NCBI GenBank assembly: GCA_033557835.1
Contig: JAWQRO010000286.1
Location: 1 to 44,542 of the forward strand
DNA from: Helochares maculicollis
Lineage: Eukaryota; Arthropoda; Insecta; Coleoptera; Hydrophilidae
DNA length: 44,542 nt
Direction of reading: 5' to 3'
Below, in pieces: positions 35,601 through 44,542 of the stretch. The translations under genes were made by a program, and so were the position numbers. The notes beneath the pieces are model-generated. The model did no database searches and was not told the origin of the DNA. It saw only the letters and a list, made by a program, of their open reading frames with translations. Each line of letters starts with the position of its first letter. Positions within the stretch are counted from its first letter, which is position 1.

Positions 35601-37437
35601 TGAAGTCATTAAAAGTATAATCTTAGTTTAAATATAGCTGTTTCTTACTTGGAAGGTAACTTATACAGGTAACCTTTTCCAGCATCTGACCAAACTATAA
35701 TTCGATCTGTTGCTAAGAAATCTCCCGACATCCATCTTTCTCCTCTGGGTGCTAAATAGGAGCACAAAACACTAAAATCACCTGAAAATAATGTTTCTGT
35801 GTTAATAAGCATCAACAAAAATATATGTATTTCAATTTTTACCTGCATCATAAATTTGCCAATATTTTGTACAAACAATTAACACAGTTCGTTGGTTATA
35901 TGAACAGCATTGCATACAGACAGCATTTAAACATCTAATTTGTTTACTTTCATTTTCGTAAATTGGCTCAGAATGTTTATTTTCGTGCCCCAAGAGCGTC
36001 CAGACTTTAACCATACCTGTTGTTGTTAATGCCAGCACTACATCATCCTTACGTTTAACTGGTCTTAATACCTAAAATACGCAGAATTAACAATTAATTT
36101 CATCGGCTCCAAGTCTTCACTCACATGAAGGGCACTAATCCAATCTGGGTTCACTTTGGAAGATAACATAAATAAAATTTCTAAGCTAAATGGATCCATT
36201 ACTAATACTTCAGGATAATAACCATTGCAAAATAGTCGCACATCTTCGCAGTTGCACATGTGGTATGCCTAAAATTGCAATTTGCTTTTTAAACAAAACA
36301 TGTTAAAACCTTGTGATAGAGAAAATTATGGAATATATCTTCCATCGTTTTTTTAGGGCAACACTCAAGTCATTAACCTACAAAATAGATGAGTTTTTTA
36401 TTCAATGAAACATAATCAAATTATACTTAATGACGCAATGAATTATGACATGATAAGCATTTTAAAAGAAGAATAGAATAATTGGCGCTGTAAATGAATT
36501 GCAGGTATTGACTACTACTATTCTTGTGATCATTAGGTAATACAGTTAAAAACAACAAGAGCTGCTTGGAATGTAAATGCAATTTTACATACATTATAGT
36601 ATTAGCAGTTAGTGTGTTAAAATAATTGCATTTAAAATCTATACAGAACTAATTAATTTAGTCACAGCAGTTAAAATTTGAAACATAATTATTTATGCTA
36701 GCATAAGTTTTCCCGATGAAACACTTGAAGCTATCTTTTCCAATTTTGAATGCCATATAAAATATAATGAAAAATGCAGCAACTTAAAAAATTTGATTAG
36801 ATACAATTTTAAGCCAATAACAATACCAGAAGTGACACAGTGACACCTGTGTATTTTTTTATTTAATATTTGTTTACACATACAAGTGTGATACTTTTAT
36901 ATCCACAATTTAGTACATATTATTTACGCTTACTAATAATTTTATATTTACTATTTAATATATAATAAACTGTTTGTTATCCATACAACTATATTAGAAT
37001 ATGGAGCGGACATACTTCAGATTTTTTAAATTACCTGCATATTTGTATGCACTTGCGGTAGTTTTACACATTCTCTGCATTTTCCATCAACCAGATCCCA
37101 AGTGCACATCTCTCCCGCTTCTGAACTTGATACAATGTAGTTGTTATCTTGTATTATAGAAGCTTTAGAGATACAAAGTACAGGAGCTGTGTGGCCCACC
37201 AGAAGGCATCTGGGGGTCATTTGTAATGTGTCTGGATCAACTTGCCTAAAAATTAAGAGAATTAGCAAATCAAGTGTTTGTTTTAATGCCAATATCATAC
37301 CAAAGGCATATCTGTCCATCATAGCAACCTGTAGCTAAAGTTTTTTGATCTCTGGATAGATAAACACATGATATACAATGAGTTGGAGCATGCTTTCCCC
37401 ATAAAACCACAGGAACAACTAAGCTTGTTCCAGGCAT
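22501..37437 (-). CDS. Rbcn-3B: Rabconnectin-3 beta (WDR7), complete
   Basis: Twenty-four exons join in phase: 37437-37301, 37245-37035, 36268-36125, 36071-35843, 35781-35649, 33867-33777, 33670-33397, 33336-33196, 33064-32844, 32743-32421, 32366-32206, 32123-31941, 31754-31686, 31418-31320, 27686-27517, 27425-27118, 27064-26935, 26612-26322, 26270-26072, 25955-25652, 25572-25386, 25328-25202, 25112-24942, 22673-22501. The total is 4,476 nt, 1,491 aa, close to the length I recall for human WDR7. WD40 repeats fill the N-terminal part (CYDGQICLW, GEMCTWDL, GMVKVWTL, GYVLVWNIP, FAVCLWDLYSG, GTVYVWQM). The middle holds helical segments such as GMEIAQLLLSLLHAWG, and two more WD-like repeats close the protein (GANNGSLTLYEL, GENKLNFWQT). 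With Rbcn-3A/DMXL it forms the RAVE-like complex that assembles the V-ATPase on endosomes and synaptic vesicles, which in flies supports Notch signalling. The ATG at 37437 follows an acceptor (exon starts 37446), so a 5' UTR exon lies upstream. Intron 14 contains a cuticle gene and the last intron a mariner. Confidence 0.96.
22860..23443. other. GC-richer segment in the Rbcn-3B last intron, unassigned
   Basis: This part of the intron is clearly richer in G and C than its neighbours and directly abuts the mariner insertion. It has no long open frame and I see no terminal repeats. An older, heavily decayed mobile element is the likely explanation, but no family can be named. Confidence 0.3.
23446..23480 (+). 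repeat. Left terminal inverted repeat of the mariner
   Basis: About 35 bp; pairs with the right repeat with one gap and a handful of mismatches. The terminal TTAGGTTGGTGCA is the usual start for several mariner subfamilies. Confidence 0.85.
24631..24664 (-). repeat. Right terminal inverted repeat of the mariner
   Basis: Contains ACATTTCATATGTACCA, the complement of the left repeat core with one change. The last six bases have diverged from the expected ACCTAA. Confidence 0.85.
26629..26656. repeat. TA dinucleotide microsatellite
   Basis: Fourteen TA units inside the Rbcn-3B intron between exons 17 and 18, about 17 bp upstream (in transcript direction) of the exon 18 acceptor; it may lengthen the tract between branch site and acceptor. 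Confidence 0.9.
27690..29190. other. Part of Rbcn-3B intron 14 upstream of the cuticle gene
   Basis: No exon of Rbcn-3B is needed here, because phases of exons 14 and 15 join directly. It probably holds the regulatory region of the nested cuticle gene. Open frames at 27892-28254 (minus) and 28700-28903 (plus) resemble no family I can name. Confidence 0.5.
29199..29234 (+). promoter_or_regulatory. Core promoter of the cuticle gene: TATA box and TCAGT initiator
   Basis: TATATATAG at 29199-29207 is followed by the arthropod initiator TCAGT at 29230-29234. The presumed +1 A is at 29232, about 31 bp from the TATA box, the canonical spacing. The 5' UTR would be 35 nt. Confidence 0.8.
29267..30524 (+). 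CDS. Cuticular protein of the R&R (CPR) family, nested in an Rbcn-3B intron
   Basis: Three coding exons (29267-29278, 29438-29815, 30009-30524) give 301 aa. The first holds only MKFL, so intron 1 cuts the signal peptide, a hallmark of CPR genes. The signal peptide is about residues 1-16 (MKFLIALSGLLALCAA). Residues 17-105 are Ala/Pro/Tyr-rich with repeated Y(S/A/T)AP(L/V). The chitin-binding R&R core spans about 108-172. From G138 it follows G-x8-G-x6-Y-x-A exactly (G138, G147, Y154, A156), then G160-Y161-x7-P169-x2-P172; the consensus Glu is Ala158. An acidic, Val/Pro-rich stretch, an RSKR site (246-249) and a second YSAPLAYS tail follow. The protein should be secreted by epidermis and bind chitin in the cuticle. 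It reads opposite to the host gene and shares no exon with it. Confidence 0.92.
30624..30629 (+). terminator. Poly(A) signal of the cuticle gene
   Basis: AATAAA 100 nt after the TAA stop at 30524; the first exact hexamer downstream. Confidence 0.7.
31320..31754 (-). other. Two phase-symmetric linker exons of Rbcn-3B (exons 13 and 14)
   Basis: Exon 13 (31754-31686, 69 nt) and exon 14 (31418-31320, 99 nt) both start and end in phase 1. Either or both can be skipped without a frame change. They encode similar charged helices (GKVKDKAENVERI and AKMKEGAENVHTKIQAKAE). Exon 12 is also symmetric. They lie between the N-terminal WD40 region and the helical middle, where a flexible linker is expected. 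Confidence 0.75.
33868..35648 (-). other. Rbcn-3B intron 5 (1.8 kb)
   Basis: Flanking exons 5 and 6 join in phase (AA|T giving Asn), so no coding exon is missing. Very AT-rich; nothing else recognised. Confidence 0.6.
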
Positions 37438-37446
37438 ATTTGCTAC

Positions 37447-40400
37447 CTGAAAAACAATTCTCAGGTGAAGATAATTTTTTCCTATTATTCAGAAAGGGAA
37501 GCACTGGCAGAAAGATTTTTGTTCTTATAATCTTGCTGTACATTTGTTGCTTATACTGTTTGCAAACAAGAATGTATTAGTTTCAAGTTAGAAATTGATA
37601 TTTGCTACATACGTTTAACATATATTACACTTAAATATATTTTAAGTGTACAAATTATTAGTTGAAAATGTTTTTAGTCTTAGTAATAATTTAGGCAAGT
37701 ATTTGTAGTAATTCCTGTATGATAATACAAATATATAATAACATGTGAAAGATTACATTGGCAATAAATATGATAATTTAAAATTATATTCTACAATTCT
37801 CTAAGTAGGTAGTGCTATTTGAAAAATTTTTATCTCTGCTTAGACATAGCCATTTCAAAAATAAATGTTCTTAATTTATAGTTTTGTTTGAGCAGATGAA
37901 TGTTAATTTTTTTTATTGCAACATTATGAGGCTACTGTTTTAAAACTTTTTAGCCAAGGTCGTTCTAATTTTTTGCAGCTAATATATTCAGTTATGCAAC
38001 ATAGGTCTATTTCGTTCAATGTTAATCTCTTAGATAATACTTCCTAAATCTAGAGAAAACCTACAAATCAATCAACAATGAAGTGTACTTTCTGAGACAG
38101 GCTTGCAACTTGCTTAATTGCATTCTATAACACTTTCATAAGCGTTTTTAACCAATAAATATTTTTAAAATATTTTAAATAAAGTAAATAGCACTGAAGT
38201 GTCATAATTCTTACAAGAGAATTATTAACAAATAATGTTTTAAAAATCCTACATAAAGTATTTATGAATATACAATTTCCTCTGCTTTCATTTTACTTAC
38301 TAATTTACATGTCTAATCGACACTTAAAAGTCTTTTAAATAAGCATTTTGAAAACAATATTGCTAACATTTATTTTTGTATAGTTAAAGTTGCATAATAT
38401 AATGTCCTAGAGCAAATACCACTTTTACAACTTTTTTTATCACATATCACCACTTAAATGAATTCTAATCAAACTTTCACTAAAAATCAATCTCGAATTA
38501 TCCAAATCTTATTAATAATAGAGCCAAGAAAAGCTTAAAGTAGAACTTTAAACAAGTGTCTATTAATCTCTAATCAAAATAAACTGTTATCTGAGCAAAG
38601 ACAAATTCAATTCCTTTGAGCTATTATTAACAGGATTTAGTAAATAAATTGACACAAATCTTGAATTTTATTTCTACTTATCAAAATTTAAATATTTAAA
38701 ACAAACGTCAAAAGAACATTATTAACATTATGGCCCATTGTTGATAAGAGGTAGCAGCTAAAGCAGAGAAATAATTGTGTATATCAATAATAGTAATGAA
38801 CCAAATAATAAGTCATACTCGGTTAAACAAGAGCAAAACTTATTTTATCTAATCTAGGAAGTTCAATCTATTCATCTGCAATTTTTTACCTCGCTCACTG
38901 TATGTTGTAGATACACTGATATGTTCATTACATAAAAAAAATTATAATGCATTTAATACTATTATGTGGAATATACTGAAAACTTAAATTTGAAGATACC
39001 TGTTGTAATATGCCATTTCTATGAAATAAATTTTATGAATATATCCATTTATTTTACAGGAATAAATACTGCATTTAGCATATAAACGCTAATGTTGTTT
39101 AGTAAATACCTTCAAGAGTGTTTAAATAAATGATATAAGTGACTTTTAGTTCAGCCCAACGAGTTGATATATCGGAAATATCTAAGTAAACAGAGCAGTG
39201 GACTGTGGAATGAATATACATGGCAAATATATAAAATAGATGGTAAACATTTAATTAAATAATAATAGTAGTGCAACTACAAGCTGATTCGTAGATTGAA
39301 TCTAAGAAATTTTTTCAGTAAAGTTCTATGAAAATAATGTCAAAAATTGTTAAGGTTTGAAATAAAACGTAGTTGAGATTTCAGCAGCAAAATGTCTTAA
39401 AAATATTTATAAGCATTAATCTCTTATCAAGTTTTTATTGCAAAAATCTGAATCAGAGGTATTATATCTGTCTTTATTAAACCACTAATCAGGAAGTGTT
39501 AAGTAAATGTAGCACAAGTTTTTATTACAATATTTGCTTGAGTAAGGATTATTGTATTGCATTGTGATAATTTTTTCAAGAGATATAGCATTTTGCAAAG
39601 TGACAAAATCTTTTAAATTAGGTTATAAAATATCAAACTTAACGGTTGTACTTGGGATTTTAGATATCAAGAGATCTAGTTTTTAGATGAAAACTGATTT
39701 AGATGAAGTTTTGTATGTTTGTCTTGTAGAAATTTCAATTTTTGTCTGTTAATGAAATTCTTCTGAATATTTTAGCAGCATATCAAGTTGAAGTGAAAAA
39801 TGTTTCAATTACAGTTTTCAAGCATATATTTTTTTATGTTTTGCATCACTTTTTCTTGCCTATTTCGCATGTAATAATAAACCTTAACTTCAACATAATT
39901 CCTATATGGCCTGTAAGACTTAACATGCAGTATGAGTTGTTACAGAAGCCCTAAGCGATCGAACATGGAATAACCTAGTTATATCACAACTCATAAATTA
40001 TTCTGGTAGAAACCAAACCTGTGGTATTGACTTTTAATTGATTAATTACAGTTTATTTATCATATGACTATTTTTGTATGCATGATGATCACTGTCATAA
40101 GGAATTAAAGCACTAATTTTTGAAAAATCACCATCTATATTAGAAACTCCTATTTTGATTTAGCACAAATACATCAACAACAAAAGGCTGTAGCATAAAA
40201 ACCTCTGCGGTTCAGTTTATTCCCCAGAATCTAGTCATGTATATTGTACTATTTACGGCTATTGCCACTGTTTTGGTGATTTAACTAACAAACCTACTAA
40301 AAATATTCGCTATGAAGTTCTGAATTAAAACTAAAAGAGTTTAGCAGGCCTCAACAATCAATTAGTAGATTCCATTAAAATATAAACGATGCTTTCATCA

Positions 40401-41925
40401 CTTTTTGTGGTCCTGGCCAACTACAAATAAATAGATCCTAGAAAATGTAGATGGACTCTGATACTTTTTGTAACTCAGCTTAGATAAAGATAAGTTGTGT
40501 ATTTTGAAGAGTTTAGCAGGCCTCATTATAGCATACAATCGATTAGTAAATCCCATTAAAATATCAACGATGGTTTCATCACTTTTTGTGGTCCTGGCCA
40601 ACTACAAATAAGTAGATCCTAGAGAATGTAGATGGACTCTGATACTTTTTGTAACTCAGCTTAGATAAAGATAAGTTGTGTATTTTGAAGATATAGATCC
40701 CTTTAGAAGCCTGCAACACACTAGACCGAAAAAAGTAGTGAATAATTCTTAAGCTGTTTCTCTAGAGAAGTTTTACGCCCGCTGTATATATGATCTATAA
40801 TCGTGGAATGCACAAAGATGGCCTAGTTCTAACTAGATTGGGCAAAATTAAAACATATGAAATGCAAAGCTTGCAATGAGGCTCATGCCTGGTCAAGCTA
40901 TTTAAATTTTTAATGGTTATATCATTTTTAGCGCTCTTTGCAGGAAGTTTCTAATTCACACAACACATTGTCTGATAGGCTTTTAAAGAAATTTGGATAA
41001 TTAAAGCCCTCCCCTCCCCTAATTCGTAGAAAGTTAAAAAGCAAGCAGGGACAGCTGAGTGTAATAGTTGTAGTTAGACCTCGCTTGTCCTATTTCAACG
41101 ACAGCCACTTGTCTACTTATGATATATCAACATGTAATAACTTACGATTTATATACCAATTACCTTGTAGTAACTGCTCAATGCATAGGTACGATAAAAA
41201 AAACATAATCTTTTTAAGAATGACAATAGAATAGGAAGTAAATAACATGTTAAAAAAGATAATAGGTGACTTTAAGTAAATTGTAAACAGATATCATGAG
41301 ACTTAATATAAAGTGCCTTAAACATATCTCATTGTTCAAATATTAGTAAAAATTAATTTGATTGCCTAAAGCATTGCGTTAACTTTTGTGAATATTTCGT
41401 CTTACCAAAAATTATCCTTGCTTTGCGAGTGTCGCAAAATGAACTACAAATTTCCACTGGAATAAATCACAGTTCACTTTTATTTTTAAAAGAATACACC
41501 ATTAAAAAGAACCACTTATAATGTATCCACCATATTAAATTGCACTGAAAATTAGATATAATAAACCACATACAATTATATAATTTACACATTCCCAATA
41601 CAGAGTGTTGTTACCTCCTTAAAATCAAATATATCAAGGAGTGCTATATTATTGTCAGAAAACAATAAGATCAATTAATCTAAATTAATGTCAATTAATT
41701 ATTGACAATTTGACACTGTCATATGACCTAGGCACAGCGAAAACCGATGATACCGCAACCGAATTAAAATAAACGCCACAAACGAGCTTTAATTCATGTT
41801 TCTCCAACAAGTAAAACAACTAAATTGATAATGGCAGTATGACAACGACAACAATGATTAACCAAACTTTCTGCCAGCTTATATCACTTTGATCAGTTAT
41901 TAAGGTGTTTACGAGGAATCAGTAC
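37447..41925 (-). other. Probable 4.5-kb 5' UTR intron of Rbcn-3B
   Basis: The acceptor TTGTTTTTCAG stands 9 nt before the ATG at 37437. A donor-like AAG|GTACTG ends at 41926 in a GC-richer, promoter-like area. Nothing coding is seen in between; a tandem duplication lies at 40336-40690. Confidence 0.4.
40336..40690. repeat. Direct tandem duplication, unit about 175 bp
   Basis: Copy 1 (40336-40507) and copy 2 (40508-40690) both run from AGAGTTTAGCAGGCCTCA to GTGTATTTTGAAG. They differ by a few substitutions and by a 9-bp length difference near the start (CATTATAGCATACAATCG against CAACAATCA). The near identity suggests a recent event. A short open frame in the second copy is not coding. Confidence 0.9.
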
Positions 41926-42120
41926 CTTAAATCAATAGCCTCGCTGATCTGGACGGATTATTAGAGCGACATTGACGTTCTTTGCGTATTCGATATGTAA
42001 ATCGCCATTTTAACCAAGGATCAGCTGTTTGACACAATTTCCACTGATTCCTTTTGAACAAAAGTGCCCCCTTTACCACTGATAAACCATTGACAACTGA
42101 CAGTTCCCCCCACCACAATC
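41926..42120 (-). other. Candidate 5' UTR exon of Rbcn-3B
   Basis: GC-richer than the intron and ending in a donor-like site (AAG|GTACTG). It contains a 63-codon upstream open frame from 42118 to 41927 that stops one base before the donor. The frame has no family resemblance and is more likely leader sequence than protein. The upstream edge is uncertain. Confidence 0.35.
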
Positions 42121-42392
42121 AATCGTTAAGCTAGCTACAACGCGAAAGTAATGGATAGTCCTACTCAAATGTCCCCGCATTTTAACGGACTTTAAACAGT
42201 ATTATATGGCGTGATAAAGATAAGTTTAATAAATTTAATAGAGACAAATTTATAACAAGCACCAATATCAGTGATTTTGATAATAATTACATAGTTATAA
42301 CAAAACTTTCTCAAACAGTCGAAAAGGCCCATCCATTACTGCCGGAAATTACAATCCACTTGCAGATAACTTCATCAGGACTAATTCGATCG
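42121..42392. promoter_or_regulatory. Likely shared promoter region of Rbcn-3B and DNAJC21
   Basis: The two genes are divergent and their presumed 5' exons lie within a few hundred bases. No TATA/initiator pair at the right spacing is visible, as usual for housekeeping genes. Confidence 0.35.
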
Positions 42393-42519
42393 GTAAGAAA
42401 ATTTTGCATGCATTTTTGGCAACTGGGCCCATTTTCTACTTTTAAACCCTTCTATAAATAATCAAAATTTAACCGTACTTAGAGCCGAAAACTTACTTAA
42501 ATCAGTTGTGCAATTACAG
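42393..42519 (+). other. Possible 5' UTR intron of DNAJC21
   Basis: A donor GATCG|GTAAGA and an acceptor TTGTGCAATTACAG frame 127 bp in the leader; the ATG follows 68 nt later. Supported by splice-site quality only. Confidence 0.4.
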
Positions 42520-42586
42520 TGAAATAACCTAGAAATCAATCGGTGTTATCTCCAACAAGTAACCACGTTCTACTGCATTTACAAAC

Positions 42587-44395
42587 ATGAAGTGCCACTA
42601 CGAAGTATTAAACATTTCCACTGATGCAGACGATGCCACAATTAAATCCGCTTATAAAAAATTAGCCCTAAAATGGCATCCGGACAAAAATTTAGACAAC
42701 CCGGAAGATGCTAAAGAACAATTTCAGCTGGTCCAACAGGCATATGAAGTTTTAATAGACAAACATGAACGAGCGTGGTACGACAAACATAAAGAGCAAA
42801 TCATAAGAGGGGCCGATTCAGATTACCAAGATAACAGCTTAAATCTCTTCCCATACTTCACAACCACTTGCTTCAAGAGCTACAACGATGATGAAAAAGG
42901 ATTCTACACAGTATACCGTAATGTTTTTGATGAAATAATAAAAGAAGACATCGAACACATGGACGACAAAGAAGAATTAGATGGTATCCCAACATTCGGG
43001 TATGCAACAAGCGATTATGATGAAGTAGTGGGTCCATTCTACGCCTACTGGATGAGCTACAGTACTAAAAAAAGCTATGTATGGTTAGACCCATACAATA
43101 TAAATGAAACAAGAGATCGAAGAGTACTTAAATTAATTGAAAAGGAAAATAAAAAAGCCAGAATTAAAGCTAAAAAAGAAAGGAATGATCTAGTAAGAGA
43201 TTTGGTTGCATTTGTTCGAAAAAGGGATAAACGAGTACAAGCAAATGCAAAGAAACTTGAGGAAAAAATATCAGAAAACAGGAAGAAACATGAACAGATA
43301 AGTAAGCAAAAGCGATTACAGAGAGTTAAAGAATTAAATTTAAATGGCAGTCAAGCAGAGTGGTCAAAATTTGATAACGTAAAATCAGAGCTCGAACAAA
43401 TTGAAAAACACTTAGCGGAGGAATTCGGTGAAGAAATGTCAAATTCAGACGAAGAAGTAGAGAATGACAGCCTATATTGCGTCGCTTGCAATAAACTGTT
43501 TAAAACAACAAAAGCTTTTCAAAACCATGAGTTAAGTAAAAAACATAAAGAGCGAATAGAAATATTAAAACAAGAAATGCTAGACGAAGAAATGGAAATG
43601 AACAGTGACAATACTCTAGACCAAGAAAGCAATGTGAACAATGAAAATGATGCATTGGAAGAGAGTGACTTGGACGAAGAGGTTGAAAAAATTAACAGCG
43701 ATGAGAAAGATACAACAGATGATGATTACGAAATCGATCAATCAAGTAGAAGCAGCAGGTTGGTTTCCCAAGAAAATCTAATGGCAGCTCCAGAAACTAA
43801 TAATATAAGTGATGATGAATCTCTAACCACTAATGTCAATCGAAAATCAAAAAAAGATAAAAAACAAAGAAAGAGTAAAAATGTACTGAGGGTTAAAACT
43901 GCTAGTGAAACCGACCAAGGCTCTGAAAATGAAAATAGTTTTGTCAAAAATATATTGGGAAATGACGATGAATCTGATGATGACTTCACGTCGAGTAAAA
44001 AGCAAAAGAAGAAAGGGAAGAAGAATTACAAAGCCAAACAACATGCAGGGAATGCAAAAGAAAAAGATATCGTTGAAACTACCGAAATGAAACAAGAAAC
44101 GACTGTTGCTGATAATTGTAAAAATACAGAAAGTGATTCACATAATGAGGTTATTAGTGATACACAACCAAAAACTAGTGATAAACTTCGAAGCAAAAAG
44201 GAGAAAAAAGGCAAAAAGAGTGGGAAAGGTGATACAGAGGAACTAGATACGAATCATTGCTGTGTAACATGTAAATCAAATTTCTCCTCTAAAAATAAAT
44301 TATTTGATCATCTTAAAGCGTCAGGGCACAGTATTTATCTCCCACAAAACGATAAACAAAACACAAAAAGCAAGAAAAAACTTAGAGAAAAATAA
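42587..44395 (+). CDS. DNAJC21: DnaJ homolog subfamily C member 21 (yeast Jjj1-type)
   Basis: One uninterrupted reading frame of 602 aa starts at the ATG in AAACATGA. A J domain occupies residues 1-68 with the Hsp70-activating HPD at 31-33 and QAYEVLIDKHERAWYDKH at its end. A region rich in aromatic residues follows (LFPYFTTTCFKSY, FYAYWMSY). A long Lys/Arg/Glu coiled coil covers about 185-290. A first C2H2 finger uses C298, C301, H314 and H320. An acidic and lysine-rich low-complexity part leads to a second finger with C559, C562, H575 and H581, and a basic tail ends the protein. This order is diagnostic for DNAJC21/Jjj1, a J-protein that works with Hsp70 on late cytoplasmic maturation of the 60S ribosomal subunit. 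Length is close to the vertebrate protein. Divergent to Rbcn-3B. Confidence 0.96.
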   Translation: MKCHYEVLNISTDADDATIKSAYKKLALKWHPDKNLDNPEDAKEQFQLVQQAYEVLIDKHERAWYDKHKEQIIRGADSDYQDNSLNLFPYFTTTCFKSYNDDEKGFYTVYRNVFDEIIKEDIEHMDDKEELDGIPTFGYATSDYDEVVGPFYAYWMSYSTKKSYVWLDPYNINETRDRRVLKLIEKENKKARIKAKKERNDLVRDLVAFVRKRDKRVQANAKKLEEKISENRKKHEQISKQKRLQRVKELNLNGSQAEWSKFDNVKSELEQIEKHLAEEFGEEMSNSDEEVENDSLYCVACNKLFKTTKAFQNHELSKKHKERIEILKQEMLDEEMEMNSDNTLDQESNVNNENDALEESDLDEEVEKINSDEKDTTDDDYEIDQSSRSSRLVSQENLMAAPETNNISDDESLTTNVNRKSKKDKKQRKSKNVLRVKTASETDQGSENENSFVKNILGNDDESDDDFTSSKKQKKKGKKNYKAKQHAGNAKEKDIVETTEMKQETTVADNCKNTESDSHNEVISDTQPKTSDKLRSKKEKKGKKSGKGDTEELDTNHCCVTCKSNFSSKNKLFDHLKASGHSIYLPQNDKQNTKSKKKLREK

Positions 44396-44476
44396 TTATT
44401 GTGATATATAATTAATTATAGTTCTTTTATTCCTAAATGATTATTTATTTAAGTATAATGTATTGGCAATTATGAG

Positions 44477-44482
44477 ATTAAA
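44477..44482 (+). terminator. Candidate poly(A) signal of DNAJC21
   Basis: ATTAAA, the common variant hexamer, about 80 nt after the stop; no exact AATAAA is seen before the window ends. Confidence 0.35.
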
Positions 44483-44542
44483 ACCATATCTTCTTGACAT
44501 TCTTTTTATAAACCTCCATATCTTTCCCTTTCGCAATAATCT

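Noticed and set aside
1..44542. tRNA, rRNA and CRISPR-type arrays
   Set aside because: I saw no cloverleaf with a GGTTCGA-type T arm, no rRNA-like conserved block, and no regularly spaced short repeats beyond the minisatellites listed.

Overview
The window is nuclear DNA from an insect. It is very AT-rich, with many short spliced exons using GT/AG junctions. It carries a CYP301-type mitochondrial P450, an R&R cuticular protein gene, a TATA box 31 bp upstream of an arthropod TCAGT initiator, and a decayed mariner transposon. A beetle is possible, but the order cannot be settled from the sequence. All gene models were built by hand from splice sites, reading-phase continuity and remembered family motifs; no database search was possible.

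Layout. (1) 2034-4670, minus: the first five coding exons (290 codons) of a CYP301-like P450; the heme-binding half lies beyond the left edge. (2) 4.7-11.6 kb: intergenic, with a 25-bp minisatellite, a dispersed-repeat-like block and possible decayed coding fragments. (3) 11.66-15.85 kb, minus: a small gene resembling the ciliary microtubule inner protein CIMIP1/C20orf85. It has one C-terminal exon and three homologous ATG-bearing first exons upstream. All three have in-frame stops just before the ATG and all end in phase-2 donors after an (L/I)IDEY motif. (4) 16.47-18.85 kb, minus: a complete nine-exon gene for a 406-aa secreted protein with a Cys-rich N-terminal module and four thyroglobulin type-1 domains. 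(5) 22.50-37.44 kb, minus: a complete 24-coding-exon Rabconnectin-3 beta/WDR7 gene (1,491 aa). Its 5' UTR probably begins near 42 kb. Its last intron holds a mariner remnant, and its intron 14 holds, on the opposite strand, an intact cuticular protein gene at 29.2-30.6 kb. (6) 42.59-44.40 kb, plus: DNAJC21, uninterrupted in its coding region and probably divergent from the Rbcn-3B promoter.

The genes do not form a pathway. Rbcn-3B (V-ATPase assembly) and DNAJC21 (60S ribosome maturation) are housekeeping genes that may share a promoter region. The P450, cuticular protein and thyroglobulin-domain gene look like cuticle, hormone or secreted-inhibitor functions. The CIMIP1-like gene would be expected in sperm or sensory cilia. 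The most unusual item is the variable-first-exon/constant-last-exon layout of the CIMIP1-like locus. Next in interest are the paired loss of one disulfide in Tg-1 domain 3 and the nested cuticle gene.
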